A stretch of 10,753 bases of DNA from CAZDBA01 sp964503615. GTDB taxonomy: Bacteria; Planctomycetota; Planctomycetia; Pirellulales; Pirellulaceae. This document shows positions 1 to 5,558 of this stretch, piece after piece. Under the pieces are notes generated by a model. That model was not told the DNA's origin and ran no database searches. It saw only the letters and a program-made list of their open reading frames with translations. The stretch is from assembly GCA_964503615.1 (NCBI GenBank), contig CAZDBA010000163.1, positions 1-10,753 of the forward strand, in the 5' to 3' direction. The translations under genes were made by a program, and so were the position numbers. Within the stretch, counting starts at the first letter, position 1. Each line of letters begins with the position of its first letter.

Positions 1-34
1 GTCCGCAGCAATGCGGCCCCTATCTCGATTATTG

Positions 35-922
35 TTATGCCGCGAATTGTGCATGGATTGCCGGCCTTAACTTTCTTCGACGTGAAAGACAAGCAACAAA
101 TCCGAAAAGCCCAACGACAGCGAATGAACTAGGTTCTGGAACAGTAGTGACTGCCAGTGAGAGGTTGTCAAAAAAGATGCTGTCTGATGTTTCATCGCCG
201 AAGTTTTCGATATTGACAACCTGCAGCAAGACCTCATCAATAAATGTAGGTGTAAAGGGGTTACCTGCGTTGAAATTCCTAGGAAGGTCGACTCCATTAA
301 GCGACTGTGACGCGCCGTTAACCGATATAGAGATCCACTCAAGAGTTTGAAGGTTCGCAGTCAGCTGGACATTGTGCCATTCCCCCCATGCCAAGTTCTG
401 CCCCACTGAGATGTTAAGTGGGATGTTGTTGTCCGTTCCATTAAATGTTGAGATTCCGACAGACACGCCAACATCCTCCCTCACCGGCCCGTTACCACTG
501 CCAACGGAAAAGCTGAAAAGTTGCCCATCTCCAAAAATCCCAGCCGATGCGCCATAGGAATTCTGTGTCGTCAGATCGCTAGATTGAGCGTTAAAATCAA
601 TATCAAAAATCAACTCGACAGCACTAGATACATTCACTGGATCATAAAATCTGCTGTCTATCGACTGTTGCGCATTCGTGTTTGTGATATCTGTAAACTG
701 ATGTATCGCGTTGCCGCCGTTAGCCACCACATTCTGTATCTCCCCAAAAGAGTTGCCGGGATGAAATATTGCAGTCCAGCCATCTTGCCCGGGAGCAGGT
801 GGGTTTTCAGTAAAGCCTAAAGAGAGATCATCAAAATCAGTAGCGTAGACAATTTCTTGAGCCTGAAGAGGAAGTGAAGAAATCATAAACGCGAGTGTTG
901 CGAAAATTGGAATGCGGAACAT
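35..922 (-). CDS. PEP-CTERM sorting-domain secreted protein
   Basis: Predicted exported protein of 295 residues, probably surface-attached or processed by exosortase. The N-terminus (MFRIPIFATLAF...LPLQAQ) is a Sec signal peptide with likely cleavage after LQAQ near residue 22. The middle is rich in Asn, Ser and beta-strand-like segments, with 'YATDFDD' near the start and 'IFFDNLSLAV' near the end, as in laminin-G/concanavalin-like jelly-roll proteins with this anchor. Residues 261-264 are VPEP, followed by a short hydrophobic helix (about 266-280) and the basic RRRK at 281-284, the full tripartite PEP-CTERM signal. About 11 residues follow the basic cluster, slightly more than usual. An in-frame ATG lies five codons upstream (start at 937). 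I prefer 922 because AAAGGG sits 6 nt before it and the signal peptide then begins directly. Function of the mature domain is not recognised; a role in exopolysaccharide or biofilm matrix is only inferred from the anchor. Confidence 0.85.
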   Translation of the reverse strand: MFRIPIFATLAFMISSLPLQAQEIVYATDFDDLSLGFTENPPAPGQDGWTAIFHPGNSFGEIQNVVANGGNAIHQFTDITNTNAQQSIDSRFYDPVNVSSAVELIFDIDFNAQSSDLTTQNSYGASAGIFGDGQLFSFSVGSGNGPVREDVGVSVGISTFNGTDNNIPLNISVGQNLAWGEWHNVQLTANLQTLEWISISVNGASQSLNGVDLPRNFNAGNPFTPTFIDEVLLQVVNIENFGDETSDSIFFDNLSLAVTTVPEPSSFAVVGLFGFVACLSRRRKLRPAIHAQFAA

Positions 923-928
923 GGATTG

Positions 929-934
929 CCCTTT
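929..934 (-). promoter_or_regulatory. Shine-Dalgarno-like site deciding the PEP-CTERM start
   Basis: Read on the minus strand this is AAAGGG, 6 nt before the ATG at 922. The alternative upstream ATG at 937 has no purine-rich site in front of it, so this favours the shorter protein. Confidence 0.45.
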
Positions 935-983
935 CATAGGATGTGAGATCTGTTGCAGTAAATAGTTTAGCCGAATAACTATC

Positions 984-1058
984 TACTTATCCCGCAGAGT
1001 TGCGGGATAAGTACGGGAAATGTACTTATACGTTCGGGATAAGTCTACTTATCCCGAA
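984..1058. repeat. Paired hairpins built from the word ACTTATCCCG
   Basis: Hairpin 1 is a perfect 13-bp inverted repeat: TACTTATCCCGCA (984-996) against TGCGGGATAAGTA (1001-1013), with loop GAGT. Hairpin 2 is a perfect 12-bp inverted repeat: TTCGGGATAAGT (1033-1044) against ACTTATCCCGAA (1047-1058), with only CT between the arms. All four arms share the same 10-bp word ACTTATCCCG (985-994, 1047-1056 on plus; 1003-1012, 1035-1044 on minus). A fifth degenerate copy, CGGGAAATGTAC at 1014-1025, matches the preceding CGGGATAAGTAC at 10 of 12 positions. The arrangement resembles a BIME/REP-like pair or a multi-site operator. There is no T-tract after either stem, so an intrinsic terminator is unlikely. 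The repeat itself is certain; its role is unknown. Confidence 0.9.
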
Positions 1059-1319
1059 ACTGCATGTCAAATTGTCATGTTTTCTCAATCGGCTTTCAAG
1101 AGGAATCTTGGCGAATTTTTAGATATCTGCTTACCCACTTATGGGCCTCTTGACGCCGGCCATTTGTTACACAAAACTGATTGGTGAACATGTGAACACT
1201 GCCAAGGTGGGTACCTTTTCGATTTGAGTTAATCAGCTAGGGAAGCGTTTCATGAATAATAGGTTTGAAAAGCAGCATAAATCGCGCGTCGCAAATAGAT
1301 ATAGGACCACCTACTAACT

Positions 1320-2537
1320 ATGAATAAACTCAAAACCTTTTTAGGTATTCTATGTCTACTCGTCTGCAACACTCTGTTCGCTCAAACGACTGAGCCAGAA
1401 TCTAGCTCGACCAGTTCCGATTCGGCCTTGCGAATGCCCGAATTTAGTTGGGACTCGCTGCCACTGTACATCCATGTTCGGAAAGACAAAAAATTCACCG
1501 AAGAGGAACTTCAGTACTTGGCAGGGTTCCCGTTGATAACACTGGAAAAGAGGACTGGATCGGAATCTTATGGTTCGACAGACGCGGGATCGGTCGAAGC
1601 AGCCAAAGCGATTAAACAAATTAACCCCAACGCCAAGGTGCTGTTTTATCGCAATGTATTTGTTCACTACTCGACTTACAGCTTTGACGATCAGCTCGAC
1701 AACATTCCAGACTGGTATCTAACGACGAAACAAGGCGACGACAGGGTCGTCAGAAACATGAGTCGAGGGTACGACACGTCCAATGAAGCTCTTCGAGAAT
1801 GGTGGGTCGATAATGCGGCCGAAGTCTGTCGCAGTCCGCATATCGATGGATTGTTTCTAGACGGCAACATCAAGTCCCTATCTTCGTATTTGAAAGCGCA
1901 GCTTCCCCAAGGCAAAAAGCAGGAGACGGTCGAAGGTTATCACGACATGATGACTGCAACGCGTAAGGCGCTTGGCCCTGAGAAACTAATGCTCGCAAAT
2001 ATTATTCGAGCCCGATTTCCCCAAAGCGGACTCGAATACATGGACTACTTCGACGGAAGTTATTTGGAATTATTCACAATGCCGGCGGGCACCAAACTAA
2101 GCAAGAAAGATTACATCGCCAAAGGGATTGCTGCCGTTCAAACAGCTGCCCGCGACGGCAAGATCATCGCAATGACGCTGGGAATCGGCGATGGTGGCGT
2201 GTCAAACGATATTGATGAGACTCACGCAAGGGTTGATGATCTTTCAGAAATTTCGCAAGACAAACTGCATTATCAACTGGCCTTGTTCCTGGTCTGCGCA
2301 GAGAAATACAGCTACCTGTTTTTGAACGACGGATACTGCGTTGACTCAAAAGGCAGGGGCAAAAAGAAAGTTTGCGAAAGTGGTCTCTGGTTGAAATCAC
2401 TTCCGGAATATCAAAAACCGCTCGGACCGCCTGCTGGACCTGCCGTGCGAGAGGGCTATATCTACACACGCGACTTTGAACATGCTTCGGTATGGTTAGA
2501 TATCGAAAACAGCCAAGGCAAAGTTACTTGGAAGTAA
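1320..2537 (+). CDS. Exported putative glycoside hydrolase (GHL15-like, TIM barrel)
   Basis: Protein of 405 residues with a signal peptide (MNKLKTFLGILCLLVCNTLFAQ, cleavage near residue 22) and a Ser/Thr-rich linker to about residue 38. The body reads like the hypothetical glycosyl hydrolase families placed near GH13/GHL15: strand 'PLYIHVRKDK' (48-57), 'PNAKVLFYRNVF' (103-114), 'IPDWYL' (129-134), the run 'IDGLFLDGN' with Asp176 and Asp181 at a strand end where barrel hydrolases keep catalytic acids, 'KLMLANIIRARF' (222-233), 'YFDGSYLELF' with Asp245 and Glu250, and 'KIIAMTLGIGD' (281-291). The C-terminus, with 'KPLGPPAGPAV' followed by 'YIYTRDFEHASVWLDI', looks like the small beta domain that closes these barrels. 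Substrate cannot be told; a polysaccharide outside the cytoplasm is inferred. Which acids are catalytic is a guess from position. It stands alone, convergent with the next gene. Confidence 0.65.
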   Translation: MNKLKTFLGILCLLVCNTLFAQTTEPESSSTSSDSALRMPEFSWDSLPLYIHVRKDKKFTEEELQYLAGFPLITLEKRTGSESYGSTDAGSVEAAKAIKQINPNAKVLFYRNVFVHYSTYSFDDQLDNIPDWYLTTKQGDDRVVRNMSRGYDTSNEALREWWVDNAAEVCRSPHIDGLFLDGNIKSLSSYLKAQLPQGKKQETVEGYHDMMTATRKALGPEKLMLANIIRARFPQSGLEYMDYFDGSYLELFTMPAGTKLSKKDYIAKGIAAVQTAARDGKIIAMTLGIGDGGVSNDIDETHARVDDLSEISQDKLHYQLALFLVCAEKYSYLFLNDGYCVDSKGRGKKKVCESGLWLKSLPEYQKPLGPPAGPAVREGYIYTRDFEHASVWLDIENSQGKVTWK

Positions 2538-2672
2538 GAAGAGAGTTTGGGGCGGTCGCGATTCCTGTTGAGTTTATGAAAACGAAGCCGACGGCTGGCC
2601 CGTTGGCTCGCGCCACAGGCCTGGACACTCCGAGTCGTTTCCAAACAGGCCGTCAAATCCATTGCTAACGCC

Positions 2673-2689
2673 AAATCCTTTTCGGATTT
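2673..2689 (-). terminator. Weak hairpin after the minus-strand charged-protein gene
   Basis: AAATCC (2673-2678) pairs with GGATTT (2684-2689) around a 5-nt loop, just 5 bp past the stop codon of the minus-strand gene ending at 2694 and between two convergent genes. The stem is short and AT-rich and no clear T-run follows on the minus strand, so it is a poor intrinsic terminator at best. Confidence 0.25.
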
Positions 2690-2693
2690 ATTC

Positions 2694-3227
2694 TTACTCT
2701 TCTTCGGGTTCTTTTTCTTTGCGGTCCTTTTCTTTGCGGTTCTTTTTCGGTCGGGGCTCCTGCATGGCTGTCCGTTGTTCATCAGAGAATGTGGCGGTAA
2801 TCTGATCGATAATGCCTTGCTCAATTTCATCCAGACGTGTTTGTAACGCGGCAGCTCTCGCTTGGTCCTCTTCTGACAAGTCTGTTTCGGCGAGCGCAGT
2901 TCTATGTGCTTCGGCTTTAGACACGCCGGATCGAACCGCTTTGCCGACACTTCTCCTGATCGTTTTGGCATCTTTCTTTGATACCAACTCCCTCAATTCA
3001 GCTTTGCTTGAACTCAAACCTTCCCAGTTTTCATAGATCAATGCCTGAAGTTGCGCTTGCTGCTCTTCGGTAAGCTCGGCAGCGCCAAAACGGCGTTTGA
3101 AAGACTTCGATGCCTTGGTTGCTTTCTGGGCAATTTGGGGATCTTGCTCCTCATCTTGGGCGGACAAGTGAGTCGTGAAGCTTATTGCGCAGACGAGTAC
3201 GAGAATCAGGTGTGTCATTTTTTGCAT
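2694..3227 (-). CDS. Small exported charged helical protein (Spy/CpxP-like character)
   Basis: Protein of 177 residues with a signal peptide (MQKMTHLILVLVCAISFTTHLSAQ, cleavage near residue 24). The rest is almost entirely helical and highly charged. Residues 51-65 (ELTEEQQAQLQALIY) and 117-150 (LSEEDQARAAALQTRLDEIEQ... ATFSDEQRTAM) carry the 'LTxEQ...' and 'FSDEQR' patterns seen in periplasmic helical-hairpin proteins such as Spy/CpxP and in many planctomycete hypothetical proteins. The C-terminal 20 residues are a Lys/Glu tail with a KEK repeat. No cysteine remains in the predicted mature part, and there is no enzyme motif. I do not recognise a specific family; periplasmic chaperone-like or envelope-stress function is only a possibility. 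A second Met at residue 4 (start 3218) could also serve as the start. Upstream lies the PLA2-like gene on the same strand, 148 bp away, so co-transcription is possible but not shown. Confidence 0.75.
   Translation of the reverse strand: MQKMTHLILVLVCAISFTTHLSAQDEEQDPQIAQKATKASKSFKRRFGAAELTEEQQAQLQALIYENWEGLSSSKAELRELVSKKDAKTIRRSVGKAVRSGVSKAEAHRTALAETDLSEEDQARAAALQTRLDEIEQGIIDQITATFSDEQRTAMQEPRPKKNRKEKDRKEKEPEEE
2711..2740. repeat. 15-bp tandem duplication in the Lys/Glu tail
   Basis: TTTTCTTTGCGGT occurs at 2713-2725 and again at 2728-2740, a period of 15 bp. On the minus strand it encodes the repeated RKEK(D/E) unit of the charged C-terminal tail. This is typical of slippage growth of a low-complexity tail and keeps the reading frame. 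Confidence 0.7.
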
Positions 3228-3375
3228 AGTCGACTTTCGTTTTAGTTGGAGGGCGATATCTCTTCTGCTTAAAAGATGTACCCAGTGTTCCAGTTATTTC
3301 ACAAAAGTTTCGACTTGGTAATTTTTCCTTGTTCAGAGCTGGTCAATTTGAACTTCGCAAACTAGTCAGCTTGAG

Positions 3376-3735
3376 TCAAAACCCTTTGGCTTTACTTTGG
3401 GCAGTGTCAAACGCGTCTTGGCCATGTTTGCTTACAACACGGTGCATGAATTTCGCTCGTCTTCGACAAGCGCACTTTCGATTCGCACTTTGGCAGGCTG
3501 ACAACATATCGCTTTTCCAATTCAAATCGCATTGGTCGCGATCGGAGCCCAAGGTTCCATAACAGTTATCGTGAGCCTCGCAGGTCGGACGGAAATCGGC
3601 TCCGCCTCCTCGTTGGGGGATGAGCAGACGAGCTGGCCCTTTGAGTGAGTCGGGACCGCATGGGCGCCGCTGAGTTTGTGCGTCTGCCAAGTTGACGAAG
3701 GCAAGAATAAATAAAATCGTGACTGCATTTCTCAT
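3376..3735 (-). CDS. Secreted phospholipase A2-like protein
   Basis: Small secreted protein of 119 residues predicted to hydrolyse the sn-2 ester of phospholipids with calcium. The signal peptide is MRNAVTILFILAFVNLADA, cleavage after Ala19. The core is CGPD (26-29), a Gly-rich loop RGGGADF (42-48) and the PLA2 active-site signature C52-E-A-H55-D56-N-C58-Y59. His55 and Asp56 are the expected catalytic His and calcium-binding Asp. Asp76 in 'KSDML' lies 21 residues after the His, the spacing of the His/Asp pair in the short prokaryotic PLA2 of Streptomyces rather than in animal enzymes. Eight cysteine-rich positions (26, 52, 58, 69, 81, 88, 90) suggest disulfides and extracellular action. The calcium-loop Asp of the Streptomyces enzyme is not obvious; Asp29 is a candidate. 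An upstream in-frame ATG (3762) is less likely: AGGAAA lies 7 nt before 3735 and gives a cleaner signal peptide. Divergent from hen1. Confidence 0.75.
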   Translation of the reverse strand: MRNAVTILFILAFVNLADAQTQRRPCGPDSLKGPARLLIPQRGGGADFRPTCEAHDNCYGTLGSDRDQCDLNWKSDMLSACQSANRKCACRRRAKFMHRVVSKHGQDAFDTAQSKAKGF

Positions 3736-3742
3736 ATGTTGG

Positions 3743-3748
3743 TTTCCT
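3743..3748 (-). promoter_or_regulatory. Shine-Dalgarno site deciding the PLA2-like start
   Basis: AGGAAA on the minus strand, 7 nt before the ATG at 3735. It supports that start over the in-frame ATG at 3762. Confidence 0.55.
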
Positions 3749-3802
3749 GTCTTTGCTCGCATTGAGCCTGATTACTGACATCTAAACTAAGCTGGAGCCG
3801 AT

Positions 3803-3832
3803 AATATAGTTCGAGGTTGATTGCGATTCCAA
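3803..3832 (-). promoter_or_regulatory. Candidate sigma70-type promoter of the PLA2-like gene
   Basis: On the minus strand TTGGAA (3827-3832) is followed after 18 nt by TATATT (3803-3808), which would give a leader of about 60 nt before the ATG at 3735. Both boxes are recognisable but not perfect, and planctomycete promoter consensus is not well known to me, so this is a candidate only. Confidence 0.3.
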
Positions 3833-3977
3833 TTAAAAGCAGGAAAAACTATGGAATAATGAGGACAATTTCGATGGCTCTTAGAACATTGTTGTTGACC
3901 GAACCTGATTCGTGACAGCGCGTCTGTTTTTGGAACTACTTTGCCATCGTGCCTTAAATCGGGCGACTCTACATAGC

Positions 3978-4032
3978 TCGCCTTTCTAAGGCGATATTAG
4001 CGCTTCGGAGAGGCGTGCTGCTTACTGCACGC
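3978..4032 (+). promoter_or_regulatory. Twin hairpins just upstream of hen1
   Basis: First stem: TCGCCTT (3978-3984) with AAGGCGA (3988-3994), 7 bp around a TCT loop. Second stem: GCGTGC (4013-4018) with GCACGC (4027-4032), 6 bp around an 8-nt loop, ending 36 nt before the hen1 ATG. If transcription starts upstream of them they would fold in the 5' leader of the RNA-repair mRNA. They may equally be operator half-sites or chance pairing; neither is followed by a T-tract. Confidence 0.35.
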
Positions 4033-4068
4033 TCACATTGTTGGCCTGTTTTTTGTTAACCTTACCTT

Positions 4069-5481
4069 ATGCTACTTACAATCACCAACACACGTCCGCC
4101 GGCGACCGATTTTGGGTACCTGCTTCACAAGCACCCCGATCGCTTCCAGAAATTTTCGCTCAGTTTCGGCGACTGTCATGTCTATTTTCCAGAAGCAAGC
4201 GAGGAGCGCTGCACTGTCGCTTTGCTGTTGGATGTGGATCCGATTGAGATGGCACGTGGGAAGAAACGGCAGAGCAAGTTTGCTCTGGCCGGTTATGTTA
4301 ACGATCGCCCCTTCGTGGCCTCTTCGTTTATCAGCACCGCAATCTCAAAAGTGCTTGGCTCTGCAATGAACGGGCGTTGTGAGTCAAAGCCCGAGTTGGT
4401 GGAAACTGAACTTCCTCTCGAAGTTGGTATCCATGTCCTGCCAGTGCGCGGTGGTGAAACTTTCATTCGAAAAATCTTCGAACCGTTGGGCTATGAGGTG
4501 GAAGTTACCAACCGCATGCTTGACGAACAGTTTGAATCGTGGGGCGAAAGTCACTTTTATGAAGTCAAACTGAAGAATCGAATTTTGCTTTCGCAACTGC
4601 TCAGCCACCTTTACGTGCTGATTCCGGTTTTCGACAACCAGAAACATTACTTTGTGGGTCGCGATGAGTATGACAAACTGCTGGCCAAAGGTGCATCGTG
4701 GTTGGCGAATCACCCGGAGCAGGAAGCGATCGTTCGCCGCTATCTGAAGTTTCAACCGAGCCTTGCTCGCCAGGCAATCGAGCAGCTTAACGAACAGTCG
4801 TCACTGGAAGACGAGCCTGAAAAAGAAGCTGCGGCGAACTCCGAAGCGGTTGTGGAAAAAAAGATCGGCTTGCATGCCCAGCGTTTGGATCTGGTTTGCC
4901 AAAAGATCACTGAGTCAGGCGCAAATTCGGTCATCGATCTTGGTTGTGGCGAAGGAAGGCTCATTCGCAGGCTGATGAAGGTTACTGCGATTGAAACGAT
5001 TGTGGGTATGGATGTTGCGATTCGCAGTCTGGAAATTGCGTCCAGCCGTTTGCGAATCGATGAGCTACCAAGTTTTCAGCTTGATCGGGTGAAATTGATT
5101 CACGGATCGCTGATGTATCGCGATGCGAGGTTTAAGGGGTTTGATGCGGCTGCGTTGGTCGAAGTAATTGAACATCTTGATGAACCAAGGTTGGCGGCGA
5201 TGGAACGAGTCGTTTTTGAGTTTGCCCGACCGCAATATGTTTTCGTTACGACGCCCAATAGTGAATATAACCAGATGTGGGAATCGTTGCCGGCCGGAAA
5301 GTTTCGTCATCCGGACCATCGTTTTGAATGGAACCGGGAAGAGTTTCAAGCTTGGGCAGATGCAATTTGCCAGCGGTTTGGGTACACCGCAACTATCGAA
5401 CCGGTAGGTGATGAGGAAGCGGGCATCGGTGCTCCGACTCAGATCGCCATCTTTAAACTTGTTCAACAAAAAATGGCGTAG
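4069..5481 (+). CDS. hen1: 3'-terminal RNA ribose 2'-O-methyltransferase Hen1
   Basis: SAM- and metal-dependent methyltransferase that adds a 2'-O-methyl group to the 3'-terminal ribose at an RNA break before Pnkp seals it, so the repaired RNA resists recutting. At 470 residues it is of the usual bacterial length. The N-terminal half (about 1-240, opening MLLTITNTRPPATDFGYLLHKHP) is the bacteria-specific domain that in studied homologues binds and activates the Pnkp ligase. An acidic linker (about 244-263) leads to the methyltransferase domain. There, 288-296 (VIDLGCGEG) is the SAM-binding motif, E365-V-I-E368-H369 with H417 in 'HPDHRFEW' are the metal ligands in the Hen1 arrangement ExxEH...H, and TTPNSEYN (394-401) is the conserved substrate loop. 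All expected residues are present. The start is fixed by the conserved N-terminus although no ribosome site precedes it. It lies 77 bp upstream of pnkp on the same strand, the usual cassette order. Confidence 0.96.
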   Translation: MLLTITNTRPPATDFGYLLHKHPDRFQKFSLSFGDCHVYFPEASEERCTVALLLDVDPIEMARGKKRQSKFALAGYVNDRPFVASSFISTAISKVLGSAMNGRCESKPELVETELPLEVGIHVLPVRGGETFIRKIFEPLGYEVEVTNRMLDEQFESWGESHFYEVKLKNRILLSQLLSHLYVLIPVFDNQKHYFVGRDEYDKLLAKGASWLANHPEQEAIVRRYLKFQPSLARQAIEQLNEQSSLEDEPEKEAAANSEAVVEKKIGLHAQRLDLVCQKITESGANSVIDLGCGEGRLIRRLMKVTAIETIVGMDVAIRSLEIASSRLRIDELPSFQLDRVKLIHGSLMYRDARFKGFDAAALVEVIEHLDEPRLAAMERVVFEFARPQYVFVTTPNSEYNQMWESLPAGKFRHPDHRFEWNREEFQAWADAICQRFGYTATIEPVGDEEAGIGAPTQIAIFKLVQQKMA

Positions 5482-5558
5482 TTTCAAACCGGTGGACAAT
5501 TCCAAAGGTTGCAAAACTTTGCCATGTTCAAGGTCAGCCAAGTCAAATTCAAACTTAA

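Larger units (their letters stand above)
923..1319. other. Intergenic region between divergent genes
   Basis: This gene-free stretch of almost 400 bases separates the PEP-CTERM gene (minus) from the putative glycoside hydrolase gene (plus), so it should hold both promoters. Its notable content is the hairpin cluster at 984-1058. A loose 17-bp near-palindrome follows at 1063-1079 (CATGTCAAATTGTCATG, 14 of 17 positions symmetric), a possible operator but weak. I found no convincing -35/-10 pair, no RNA gene and no credible small ORF. AGGA at 1303-1306 is purine-rich but 13 nt before the ATG at 1320, too far for a good ribosome binding site. Confidence 0.6.
3736..4068. other. Divergent control region between PLA2-like gene and hen1
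   Basis: This stretch of about 330 bases separates the minus-strand PLA2-like gene from plus-strand hen1 and should hold the promoters of both. It contains the PLA2-side promoter candidate and ribosome site, and two short hairpins near its hen1 end (3978-4032). No clear plus-strand promoter was found, and no Shine-Dalgarno site precedes the hen1 ATG (the 20 nt before it are T/C/A-rich), so the hen1 message may be leaderless or initiate without that pairing. No RNA gene or credible small ORF was seen. Confidence 0.5.

Noticed and set aside
521..820. Plus-strand open frame opposite the PEP-CTERM gene
   Set aside because: No family resemblance. The opposite strand encodes a complete signal-peptide to PEP-CTERM protein.
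984..1058. Possible CRISPR array, DnaA boxes or integron attC site
   Set aside because: Copies alternate in orientation with unequal spacing and no spacers, so it is not CRISPR. TTATCCCG lacks the CACA end of DnaA boxes. There is no integron-type R box or integrase nearby.
2462..2971. Minus-strand open frame overlapping the ends of the hydrolase and charged-protein genes
   Set aside because: Its low-complexity Lys-rich part is the KEK tail read in another frame, and it runs antisense through the hydrolase C-terminus. The 2694-3227 frame has a signal peptide and is the real gene.
3376..3762. Longer start for the PLA2-like protein at 3762
   Set aside because: It adds nine polar residues before the signal peptide and lacks a ribosome site, while 3735 has AGGAAA at 7 nt.
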